This document shows positions 12,125 through 23,627 of a stretch of DNA of 64,000 bases, one piece after another. Position 1 is the stretch's first letter; the number at the start of each line of letters is the position of its first letter. Source of the DNA: Sesamum alatum (taxonomy: Eukaryota > Streptophyta > Magnoliopsida > Lamiales > Pedaliaceae). The notes beneath the pieces are model-generated. The model ran no database searches. It saw only the letters and a list, made by a program, of their open reading frames with translations, and was not told the DNA's origin. Both the position numbers and the translations under genes were made by a program. The stretch lies in contig JACGWO010000010.1 in the NCBI GenBank assembly GCA_034509735.1, forward strand, positions 13,343,193-13,407,192. Direction: 5' to 3'.

Positions 12125-15100
12125 CTACTTTTGAGGAGAAAGTAGCTTATTTTCCTCCGAATCATGCTTCATCGAAGAATCTCCACCCATCAGCTCCTGA
12201 AAACCTTCAACCTTTACAGGTGGAGCCCTTGCCATTGTCATGTTCCTACGTGGAAAACAATAAACTCAGGAATCCAATAGCAAATGTCCATTCTTATATC
12301 AATAGAATTGCCTTACACTGTGGTACCCAAAAGACATGAAAATAAGGATGAAATCTGGATTAAAATAGTTACTCACGGTGATTGGACTTGTGGAATGTGA
12401 AGAGAAGTCATCGGCCTAAATGCATTGCTGTTGGCTTGAGCATGTAGAGATGATATTGCAGCCAGTTGTTGTTGCCGCAACTGTTGCAACTGGGGGTGTC
12501 TAGAATTCATTGTTGGGAAAGAATTTGAATCCATTGGAAAATCAGATGGATTCTCCATCTTCACTTGCACCAGAGGTCTGTCCTTGTCCATATTCATATT
12601 CATATTCATATTCATGTTCATGTTCATATTCATATTCATATTTGTATTCATATTCATGTTCATGCCAGGACGAGGTGCTGCCTGCTGCTGCCTCCTTCTC
12701 ATCCTCTCCCACTGCTGCTGTTGCTGAAATGCCAGATACTGGGAATTATTCAGTTGCTGCATCTGTGGACTCATTTGCCTTAGGATCTGTGAAATGAAGA
12801 GCGTAAATTAATAAAAATGCAAGTGTCAAAAAATATATCAGCAACTCAAAGCTGAAAGTGGCAACTGCTAAGCCTCCAGAAAGTGTAAAAATTTTAGGCT
12901 TTAGTTATTGTCAATAATCATTCATGCATGTGAGTATTCACAGTGGTCCTTCTCTCCAGAGGTATTCGACACTTATCATTGTTGGCTTGGAGTTTTCAAG
13001 TGAAACGGAGAGCAAACACAAGTCTTACTTAATAAACAGAGGATTAGTGTGAATGATATCTACAATGAAACAGGATGAAAGCTTCAAGAAATCTCAAGAT
13101 TACATAGAGCAACTGTCGAGCATGAAAATCGAGAAGTGCATATACCTGCTGTGACTGCTGAACGGAAGGTTGCTGCTGTGACTGCAATTGTGACTGCATC
13201 TGTGCCTGGATCCCCAGTACCTGCTGCTGATTTTGCTGTACCACATTTTTACTATTATCCTTCATAAGCTCAGCCAGCGCCCCCAGGTTACTGGAAATAA
13301 AGGTGAAACATGTTGGATAATTGTGGATAATAGAGGTTAATACTGACAATAGTTCTGTAACAACTTTACATTGATGATCATTAAAACCTACAAGGCCTGT
13401 GGCAGAAAGCCAGAAAAAACATGTAACAGCCATTTATAAAAAGGTATGTCATCATAACTTATTGGAAAAACTCAAGAAACAATAATCCATCTAGTTGAAG
13501 AGTTGAAACATAATACCTTTACAGGCTTTGTAGGACATAGTTAGTGGATATATCTCGAAATAATAAGCCCGATGCGTCTATCATAATAAATATGTAAATA
13601 GTTTAAACATGTAAATTAAATATGAGTAGCAATTTAATCGGCTTGATGGCCGCATGTAGAGAACATAGCATTTACTCTTCATATGTTATTATAGTTTCAA
13701 AATCTGGTTCAACCTTTTACAGTCTGCAGCAGTCCTTGCTTTTAGTGGTGCATGTTTGCACGAACACATCACTTTCAAGATATTATCATATAGGTCTATT
13801 CAAAATTATGTGACATCAATCAGATCATATGCTCCTATAAGAGTGTTCACACCAGCAATGGCAAACAATTCAGAAAATGTCAAGTAGGCTAAAGAGTACA
13901 TCACTGACCTATATCCTGCAGTTTGAAGGAACATCTTAAGTAATTCGGTGGCTGAACACTGCTTTCTGTAACTATCAGCAAGGAGCTTTAAGATGCGCCC
14001 TAATTTACTGATATGACAACTTAAAAACTGTGCCAGAACTTCTAAAGATGAGTCTGAAGAAGATTCAAAGCCCACATTGGTTAGCAACCGCGCTACTACC
14101 TTCTGCGACATCTGTAATGCTTGTTCCTGACCAAGAAGTTTCCTGCTCCCTTGATATCCATTCTTTCCACGAGCTTGATGTCCTTCTTCCATGTTTAAAT
14201 ATTCAGGCCTGATACCAAGCCTCTCAATCATAATAGGGCTCATCACTGGGCTCTTGGGCATGATCTGAGGTAAGTTGTCCAGAACCCCATTGAACTGCAC
14301 TTTCTGATTGTTCTCCAATCTGCTTGTTTGCGGGACTGCACTATCAGGAACACAATTCAAAGTAAACATTGTTTCTGGGAAAAGTGCTGTGTCATCATTA
14401 CAGTCACCCATTACTGAGTTCGATTGCAAGTTTGATACATTGTCCTTGAAAGCTATTCTCCTTCTTTTGTGATTCTCAAGCACTCTAAGATAAGTAGACA
14501 TCTGTTCAGGAGTCCGTTTTTCTGATTCTCTATCTCCAAACATCAATCTGTAAGATTTACTGGCTCGATATTTCTCAAAGAACTGACTATACCATGTTTC
14601 AGGCATTGTTTCCAGCTTAAATCTTTGGGACCCAGCATCAGCTTCTGATTCACTAAATCTTGAACCAACACCTTTAGAAAGCCCCTGTACAATGAGAAAA
14701 TAATGTTAACAGCCATCAAAAAGTAGTAGCAATGGACAATGAAACAGAAGATAAATGACATATTCGGATGAGCAGGTTAGAGATGAATAAGATGCCAATA
14801 ACTTCCAAATCAGGAGCATAAATCAAATGACCATGTGATATAATGGCTCCACAAATGGGTTAGAGGGGAAAACACGTCTACAATTGAACTTCAGTGAAAA
14901 GCAAGTTCACTAGGTTCATGATATACTGTAAAAGGAAACATGGATACACCAAACACAAAAAGATAGTGGGCTTCTGATATAAAAGTGAGATTCATATTTA
15001 ATTGGAGTCATGCGCAAAAAGAAAATGCAGGATTACAGGAATTGAGCATACTAACTGGACATTTAGAATGCAACTTTAATTAAAAGAAGATACAAGTACA

Positions 15101-17187
15101 GTGTTCTAGAAACAGATAAAAGTAGAGTAATATCAATCTTTCTACTCATTTTAGATAGAAAGAGTCAACAGTAATCATTGACTTCTCCTATTGGGTAAAG
15201 CACTTCATTCGCCATGATTACAAAATGACACAGAATACGGAGTTTGAAATGTCCTAGGCGGACACATGTATGAACCAAAACGTCATTGATCTGAATCTTA
15301 GGATTGGCAGGGGATTGCATATGTTTGGCAATACTTTTAGCTAATACTCTCTTGATGTCAAAAGGTTCTTAATGTTGATTGAGGTGAACTCTCCAACTGG
15401 TTAACCAAAAAAGGGACACAGACAAATTTTTCTTATAAAGAAGATGACAAGACATCATTAACTAAATAACCAGAGTAAACCAGAAAATTTTGCAGCTGAC
15501 CCGTGTGTTCAAAGAAGAGGAACATGGATCCCACTCTTGAAGAATACGGGTTGCTGAAATTTTAGGATAGAAACAAAATTGCATAGGACACACACATATG
15601 CGACCAAATATGCATTTACAAATACAGTGGACATTGATAATTGGCTTCAAGCCACATAGCAAGCACAACAAATGAAAGACAAATGTCTGACAAACAATAA
15701 AAAGATGAATGGCTAAGTAATTAGGCAAGAATTTCAGCAACAATAATGAGATTAGGACAAAACAACTATGAGACATACATGTCTTTACTCTTGATGATAC
15801 GAACACAAAAACCATCCTAACTTATTACATTAAGATGAACTTCCCATGTTGACAAAGATTGCATGATAACAATTTGAACCACTGTAAAAATTGAATATAA
15901 TAAATTGTGAAGGCACACAAACATAAAACGCCGCATACAAGTTAATGGATGAATTAACTAGTTATTAGGTAAAAAGAAAAAGGAGAACTCATTCATATAT
16001 CATCTAGCAGAAGCTTTCAATTTTATCTACCTACAATACTTCACTCCTTTTTTCTGGTATAACAATTACGACACCTGGACACAATGGAGAAGGGTTCAGC
16101 CCTAAGTGAGAACAAGGTTTATAAAAACTTCAGGTTTTTTGCTTGTTATGTTTTAAGAAACGAATGGACTTTGTTGCTTTTAAGATGTTGAGAGATAAGC
16201 AGTAGGTAAGTTAACAAACAGTAGCTTCTCCTTCAGCTTCTTCTTCTCTCCATTTCTCGTCTTTCTCTGAGAAGCACAATGCCGCCTTAATTGATAAAAT
16301 TTAGGGGATGTACCATCTTAATCATATATAATCTGTAGCAATTAGCTATTGTGAACAAAATTTACAAACCTTGGATGATGTTGTGTTTGAAGCAGCCAAG
16401 AGAGATTGGCGTGGCTCTCCATCTTGTGCACCATTTTCCAAAGTGAAATACACATCATCCCCATGCAACTCCAAATCTGGATCGGATGAAGAAAAACGAA
16501 AAGAATTTTAGATATGTTTACAAACTGAAGTACTAAAGTGCGGAAAGTTCAGGCGTAGAAAGAAAATAATAAAGAATAAACTATATAAGATTTCCGTAAA
16601 TTTCAAAATTCGGACCCAAAAACAGAACGAAATTTTGGGTTGCCAACTGAAAGTTTGAAACAAAATCACAGCGAACACAATCCCTTTACGGCCAGAAACG
16701 GATAACTCAAAAGCAGAACAATTGAAAACCCAAGTTGATCAACGAAATGAAGTCTTCAGAATCCAAAGTTAAAGCAAAAACTCATACAAAACCTCGAATT
16801 TCCCCTTTTGTTCCGGAATTACAATTTCCAATCAGGACACGAATTCACGATTCAAATTGTCTTAGAAACACGGGTAAAACACAAAAACAGAAACGGATAC
16901 TTACAATTAGGATTGAGCTGAGAGATGGGTGCGGATGAAGCGGATTGGATGAAGAGCGAGACGGAGGCCTTATCGAAGAGGAGAGCACGTGCGCGAAGCT
17001 GGAGGTGGATCTGAGGCCTAGTCTTGGAGTCATCAGCTCGCATGAAGGCTTCCCAGGCGGCTGGGGAGGAGAGGAAAGGAATGAAGGTGGAGTAAAGAGC
17101 GTCACCGAGCCACGACCGCCACACGCCGTGGCTCTCCAGCTTCCGCGCCAGCTCGTAGCCCCGACCGTCGTCCCCCAACAGCGCCAT
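12125..17187 (-). CDS. Probable nuclear Gln-rich protein with histone-fold-like domain, 613 aa, six exons
   Basis: Minus-strand exons 17187-16905, 16476-16370, 14684-13909, 13290-13146, 12786-12377 and 12245-12125 have GT-AG borders, compatible phases and a total of 1842 nt ending in TAG. The start follows a good plant context (AGAAATGGCG). The N-terminus (MALLGDDGRGYELARKLESH) is hydrophobic-helical and well conserved-looking. Residues 157-210 form a block with ETWYSQFFEKYRAS, then FGDRESEKRTPEQ and a basic KRRR (203-206) that could be a nuclear signal. Residues about 319-389 (from QALQMSQKVVARLLTNVGF) look like the three-helix histone fold of bromodomain-associated/TAF-like proteins. Residues 389-470 are Gln-rich, 479-503 are an Asn-Met run, and the C-terminus has VKVEGFQELMGGD. 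I recognise it as a conserved plant protein but cannot name it. A chromatin or transcription role is inference from the fold and composition. Confidence 0.88.
12589..12663 (-). repeat. Coding hexanucleotide microsatellite (Asn-Met)n
   Basis: The plus strand shows repeated CATATT/CATGTT hexamers, which read on the coding strand as AATATG/AACATG (Asn-Met). The run of about 12 units lies in exon 5 of the histone-fold-like gene and is interrupted by one Asn-Thr unit. The length is a multiple of six, so the frame is kept. Confidence 0.95.
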
Positions 17188-17399
17188 TTCTGGGTAGAGC
17201 AAAATTGCTCTTGAATCTTTTCTCCTCGGGTTTTGAGTGTGCGACTAGCTTTGAAATGGAGGAAACGGACAAAGAATTGATAAACCAGGCATAGACGGGG
17301 CCTTCCTGTTAACATATTTACAAGTAATAAATTAATTCAACGAAATACTAGATTTTTGGGCAAATTATACCCGCGCTCAATAAAATTAGCTCTATAAAT

Positions 17400-18665
17400 A
17401 TTTTTTAGGGTGAAAAACACTTTACCCCCTTGAATATATCTTCTATAACAGTTCTTCGTGAACTCTCTCTCTATATATTTGGGTTTAATATTGTTGAACA
17501 TGAGTTCTAAACTTATTGGGAGCGTGTGTACTGTGTGTGTGGGCTCAAAAAAATATATTTGGATTTGATGCAAATTACCCTCAATTATATTAAAAATAAG
17601 CATATTACCCTATTGTAAAAAAATAATGGCAAATTAACCTTCTGTGTTTTTAAAAATAGAGCAACTACACTCCTCACGCGATATCATGAAATTCACGAGC
17701 TTTTTTATTTTTTATTTTTTTAATTCTATAATTACATTTATACCCTCAGTTAATAATTGTTGGATCTATTTGATCTAATGTCAAGATTTAACTAAATTAT
17801 CAACGGTGCAGATTTTGTTTAATTTTAATCAATGTTTAAAATTTAAATAAATATAAAAATTTAAATTTAAATTTTGTATATGTAATATATATAATTAAAA
17901 TATATATTTTATATACAATTAAAAGTTAAATATATATATAGTTATATATAGATTATATATATATGTAGAGAGAGATGGGAGATACGAGGGAGGGAAGAGG
18001 AGGGGAGGGGGGCGCGAGAGGAATGGGGAGGGGCTGGTGATAGGAGATGAAAGGCGAGGAAGAAGGGGAGGGGGAGGGGCGCAGGGGCGAATGGGGGAAG
18101 CGGAGAGGGGAGGCAGCGGGTTCTAGAGTTGGGTAAGGGGTGAGGGCGATGCTGATGGTTCTGGAGGCGGCGATGGGTTCTGGTGGGCGATGCTGGGCCT
18201 AGAGTTGGGGAAGGGGGCGGCGACGAGGTTGGGATAGTGTGGTGGTGCGGCGACATCGGCGACGAGATAGAGGGCTGGGAGCTTGTGAGACTGGAGGGGG
18301 AAGGATTGGGCGGTGGTCGCAGTTGGGTGACGGGTGGTGGATTTTTTTTTATAATTAAAACTTATGTATTAGTAAATATTTTTATATGATATAAAATAGT
18401 ATTGTTACTTTTTAATAACTACTTACATATATTATAAATGTTAATGAATAATATATGTAATATATTATATAAAAAATAATATTTTATTTTTATAAATCAT
18501 GTCCATTTGCAAGAAGGACGTGTTATTACACTACTCCCTTCAAGGGGTAAATTGCTCATTTTTTTAAAAATATATAAAGAGATAATTTGATTTTTTTTTT
18601 TCACATGAGGTATTTTACACATATCTATATCACATGGGGTAACATTTATTTTTTCGCAATATCTT
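17400..18665. repeat. Foldback-like region with a GC-rich core
   Basis: Words on the left such as CACTTTACCCCCTTGAA and GCAAATTAACCTTCTGTG have loose inverted counterparts on the right (AAGGGGTAAATTGCTCAT at 18541, CACATGGGGTAACATT near 18632). Between them the AT-rich arms surround a G-rich island at about 17965-18340 with purine-rich repeats (GGGGAGGGG types) and a repeated GGGTTCTAGAGTTGG-like word. No gene is recognised in the island. The element borders are uncertain. Confidence 0.4.
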
Positions 18666-19157
18666 TTAGCCCTTATATTAACGATCAACTGGTTTGCTGT
18701 TAAGTCATTAAACTTTCCATCTAATGGAATGTTTCATGTGCCCAAAACTTGTTAACTAGTGCTCTATAGCTGTTAGAGAGCTATTGAGACTTGGTGGGAC
18801 TACACTGTATAAATGGAGTTGAATTGCCTCCTTACAAGTACTTATGCAAATTCCACTATATACACTTATAGATGGAGCTAAAACAACAATTTGTATCTAC
18901 CATGAATCTGAATTTCATTTTAGCATTGTAATTATTAAACCATTTTGGTTGCCTGAACTACTGTAGCTCCGGTTGAACTCTGTCAAATTTATTATGTTCC
19001 TGATCAATTTTAAAAATGTCATCAAGTGTGTTCTTATTGTTAATCAGCCTCAATCCCCCTCCCCTATTTCACTTTATGGTGCCCTAAATCGTATGGCATT
19101 TGTAATTGGGCAATCCAACTCTCAACATGGAACATCTGAAAGTATGATAGATTTCCA
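18666..19157. other. Intergenic DNA left of the solo LTR
   Basis: About 490 bp. A short open frame (18973-19203) runs into the LTR and resembles nothing I know. No other feature is visible. Confidence 0.4.
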
Positions 19158-20680
19158 TGTTAGAATAGGTGGCCGTGAAGCCAATCTCATTAGGCTTATA
19201 TAACCTGTTTATGACAATAATGGTATATTGATAAGATACTCTGAATAAAAGTGATGTTCAGTTCTTGGCATGTTATACTCTGTTGTGTTCACTTATGTTT
19301 CTGTTCATTGCATAAACAAAACCCACAGACCGGATATGTTAATGCAAGAGGCTGGGCTGCATATAGGTTGGCAGTCATGAATCCAGCCTCTGTGGATCGG
19401 TCTGAAACCCTCCAAATCAAGGACCTTGAGATTGGGTATCGAGGGTCCAAGCAAGACTTTCACTATGGATTGCAGTCATGTTTCATCGACAATTGACGAG
19501 GATCGTCCATGCAATATTAGTGGGTTAGTCGACTCGGCGTCGGTTGACTGAGGTGACTCGCGGAAATCGTCATATGGAAGCCTTAAGGGGCTTGGTCGGT
19601 ATGAATTGCATTCCCGGCTCTGATGGTACGACATTAGTCCTCAGATTTGAGGAACCATAGCAGTCATATGCACACCATGAAGGCGTCTTAGGTACGAAGA
19701 AAGGCTACCAAGGGGCGAAAGGCTTGGTTGTTATAAACCCTATCTAGTGCAGTCAAAACGTGCAATGAGGATGGTGATTTCCAAGATAGAATCCATCTCC
19801 TGTCAATATTTGACAGTAGTGTCTCACGTACACTCTAAGACTCGTTCCCTATAAAATCTATGACCACAGTGACTAAACAGTGGGATGGTATCCCAGTGAC
19901 GTTTCAGTGGGCAAAAGAGTAGTTGGATAAGTCAAGGATGGGGACCGACATCCAAATTTCATACCCTAGACTGTAGCTGTGAGATTGTAGACAGAAGGAC
20001 TATACCCGTATGCATTCGTGAGCCTAAATGTTCACGTCATGATTTCATCTAGTCTCTAGTGCCATAGATCATTGCTAGACGGCTACCCGTGGTGACGGGT
20101 TAATTCCGATTATGAGATAATCGACAATTCACCCAAGTCCAGCTAAAGGTGAACCTAAAGAGTCATACACAACTCACTAGAAGTGAATGAGTTAATTTAG
20201 AATTAATTCCCAGAGATGAAATAATTTAATTGGACTAAATTGATCCCCTTTTGGAGTATCGAGCCTTAATAGATTAATTGGATTAGCCAAGCTTGATTCA
20301 TAAACTGGATTTATGAAATTAGAGGATGGGCTTTCCCTTTTTAATTAGATTAAAAGGTGAAAATCTTTATTGGGCTTAAATATTAATTAGACTTATACGT
20401 AATTGGGACATTGGACCATTTAAATTATATTTAATAAGGTCCATTCCATAAAGCCCATCAAGAATGGATGGATGAGATTCGATTTGGGATCTAATGAGAT
20501 GAATGGCTAGGATGGAGTTTGATTATATCAAAATCCATGGTTGACCAGGATTTGATTAGTTAAATCCTAAGTTGATTAGAGTGTGTCTCTTTGGAAGAGT
20601 TTGAATAGGATTAGGAATACTAATTCCTTAAATACTCAAAACACACACATAATCACACACAGCTCGCATCACCACTCTCC

Positions 20681-20735
<55 letters not shown>

Positions 20736-21208
20736 CATCCACATTTCTCCACCTCCAAAAGTGTTTTTTTGTCTTCTTGTTTCATACAAGGGAACATACA
20801 AACAATTGATCTCGTTAATTAATAGCATTTGATCAATTGTTCTCTCCATTTTTGTTATCTTGCTAGCACGAGAGTATCAAGTATTCCGGTTAATTGCGTG
20901 GATGTTTTTAGAGGATCTCTACGTTGGGATCTTGGTGGACAAATTCGGGAACAACGTGTGTAGCCGAACCAAGAAAGCTACAAGGGTTAGTACTCTTGTT
21001 ACGTTTCTTATTCCTCTCTTCAATGCTAGGGCCTCCATGAATCTTATTTGTTTTCTTTAGTTCATGAGATACACCAAACACCCGGGAGTATCAAGGGAAC
21101 ACCCGTTGATCCGATTTTAAATTTTATTTTTTAATTCTGTTTATGCATGTTCAATTATCTTTAAACGCTTCTGCCGTACTACTCCCGGGCCAATCCGCTT
21201 TGCTTGCA
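19158..21208 (+). mobile_element. Solo LTR of a Ty1-copia family, TSD TTCCA
   Basis: The LTR runs from TGTTAGAATAGG to GCTTTGCTTGCA and is flanked on both sides by TTCCA (19153-19157 and 21209-21213), a perfect 5-bp target duplication. Over its length it aligns by eye with the minus-strand LTR at 36520-38763. Both start TGTTA(A/G)AATAGG and share a GGTCTGAAAC...AAGGACCT-like block and a GTCTCTAGTGCCAT...TGCTAGACGG block. No internal region is present, so it arose by recombination between the two LTRs of a full element. Short open frames here (e.g. 19251-19496) are LTR sequence, not genes. Confidence 0.92.
20684..20732 (+). repeat. (CT)n microsatellite inside the solo LTR
   Basis: About 24 uninterrupted CT units. 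The same LTR position holds shorter runs (as GA on the plus strand) in the minus-strand LTR copies near 28024-28037 and 34975-34993. Confidence 0.95.
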
Positions 21209-21213
21209 TTCCA

Positions 21214-22952
21214 TATCTACATATTTAACAGAACCCACAACATAACTGACTGTAGGCTTATCAACAATAATTTTAAAATTAATTTTCAATCCAAATTTAT
21301 AATATGTCATAGTCCCTGCATTAATGAAATTACAACCTAAACACTCACCGAAATATTCTCATTTTTGCAAAAACCTTAATTGTATTCAACAAAAATCCAA
21401 CCAAAACCCACTTTTATTCAACAAAAAAATAATGCACCTCTCTGAAGTTTGTCGAGCCAGGAATACCCGAGACTTCGCAATCTTCTTCTGCAACATCAAT
21501 TCCTTGGTGGAAATGTGAGTTTTTGGGTGCAAGCTTCACGGTTTTGTTTATTTATTTTTATTTCTGTTAAGAAAGACGATTTAGGGCTTTAAGCTTAAAG
21601 GGTTTAAATCCCTTTCTGAAATTTTCTCTGCTTTGTTAATTAAATTTTTTTTTTGTCGGACAAAAGCTTGTTCTCTTGGCAGCCGCGTTTTACATTTTTT
21701 CTTTAATTTTTTTTCCCTCAAACAATGGTGGAATGATCAAACCGAGTGACCATTAATACTAGGGGGAAAGTGTATAAAGAGGGAGTTTCCTCTCAAATTT
21801 TAATTTGTTCATCACGGTAATGTTTCTTCTCGTAACCTCCGTAGTTCTTTCAAGATTTTCAGCCCACTTTTGCAAAATCTATCATTGATTCTAATCTTTC
21901 AAACTGAAATTTATTATTCCTTCAGTTTTCAATTATTCTTTTTATTCGGATAAATTGCATACAACCTCTGGATTTTAAAAATTTAGCTGAAAATCCCCCT
22001 GTATTAAAACAATAAGAAAAAAATCCTGTATTCTTTCTAAAATTATGCACACTTCTTCCCTTCCGTTAGTTGTGCTTAACAACATTAAATATTTTACTAA
22101 ATTGCCCGTTATACTCTTGTTATGATAGCCCTTGATCTTCAATAGTTAAAAAATGAATCGACTAGATTCAAATAACTTACAAAGATGTTTTGCATTTATA
22201 CATATATATGTATATAATTACTATTATACACACACACATATATATACATATATAATAAAATATATATTATACTTAGAAGCGGTGACCCAATGGAAAAGGG
22301 GCGACAACGACATCATCGCCGCAAAAGGGGGAGATAGTAGTTGCCCCTTCAGAAGGGGATGACGCGACGTTGTCCTTGCAAAAGAGGACGCAACATTGCT
22401 CCGTCGACCACTCATCTTGGCGACCTCCATTGCTCAGTACCTTGGCGATTGGTGACTGTTATGTGATGGTTGTTAGTGGCGGTCAGGCGGCGAAAAATGT
22501 CCAAAAGAGAAAAATATTATTATTTTAATTTAAAAAAATTAAGTAAAACTTATGTAATTTTTCAAAATTTTAAAATAATAGACATGTATTAAATACATGT
22601 AATGAATTTAATAGTCCATAATATATAATTCTATAATTTATTTTTTTATTTCATATTTATATAAATATTTAAATTTAAAAAGTAGATTTAGTATATTAAT
22701 TATTGTATTGTGTTTTTCAATTTAAAATTTTAACCTTTAAAATTTTATATACTTTGTAGGTATTTTGATATTTAATTAATATATTCCATAATATATAATT
22801 TATTAATATATATTTAAATTAAATAATAATTTAAATTAAGTAATATATAATTTATTAAAATATATTTAAATGTCCAAAAAAGCGAGCAAAATGGACTTTT
22901 GCACACATATAATAATCCTAAAAAGGGCCAAAACCGAAGCTCATTATCACAT
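21214..22952. other. Intergenic region with a small GC-rich island
   Basis: No gene is recognised. A frame at 21324-21518 is short and unsupported. From about 21950 AT-rich arms, with a GATAAATTGCATACAACC start, lead to (TA)n/(CA)n runs (22195-22270) and a GC-rich island at 22272-22500 containing repeated AAAAGGGG words. This layout resembles the one at 17400-18665. No clear inverted end was found. Confidence 0.4.
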
Positions 22953-23353
22953 GGCTTAAATGCATTTTTAATCCCCATAACGTAGGCCATTCGATCTTTT
23001 CGTCCTTTAACTTTTTAGGGTAACATTTTTATCCTACTTCTTTTTAAATTTTCGCAGCTTCAGTCCCTTTTTTTAGCTGGAGTACACCATTTCACCGAAA
23101 AAATACATATGATTGTTCCTATTGGCTCAATTTTGCCAGCATTATTGTCCTTTAACTTTCTAGGGTAATATTTTGGTCCACATCTTTTTAATTTTTCTGA
23201 TTTCCTTTTTTTCCCAGAGTTCACCCTTCTCACTAGTGGAGTTCATTGAAATCGTGAAAATTAAAAAGATGCAGGACCAAAATACTATTCTAGAAAGTTA
23301 AAGAATGAAATACCATACAACCTAAGTAATGGGACTAAAAATGCATTTAATCC
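22953..23353. mobile_element. MITE, GGCTTAAATGCATTTTTA termini
   Basis: The left end GGCTTAAATGCATTTTTAATCCC is mirrored by GGGACTAAAAATGCATTTAATCC at the right end (23331-23353). The flanking 9-mers TTATCACAT and TTGTCACAA match at 7 of 9 positions, suggesting a Mutator-type insertion. The interior also folds back, with GGGTAA(C/T)ATTTT(T/G)ATCC-like words in both halves. No coding capacity. Confidence 0.75.
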
Positions 23354-23627
23354 TTGTCACAATATGCGTATGCAGTCCCACTTCATTGGTTTCTCATAGA
23401 GAGGGCCTTTTTGCTGTACTTTAAATAAGACAAGGGGTTTTTGCCTACAAAGTTAACACAAGAGAATTTCACGCTATTTCACCAAAACACAGTGAGGTGT
23501 TATGCAATTTACAATTTTTTTTTTCTTTTTGTGGAAATCTAAATGTATATTGTTCTCTAATGTCACTAAATATATAAAAGATACCTTTTTATCTTGACTT
23601 CATTCTTTAGATGTATTCATCTAGTAA

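Noticed and set aside
12510..12797. Plus-strand frames over the Tyr-Ser/His-Ile repeats
   Set aside because: They are antisense shadows of exon 5 of the minus-strand gene, created by the hexamer repeat.
19251..19496. 81-codon open frame as a gene
   Set aside because: It lies inside the solo LTR and aligns with non-coding LTR sequence of the 36.5-38.8 kb copy.
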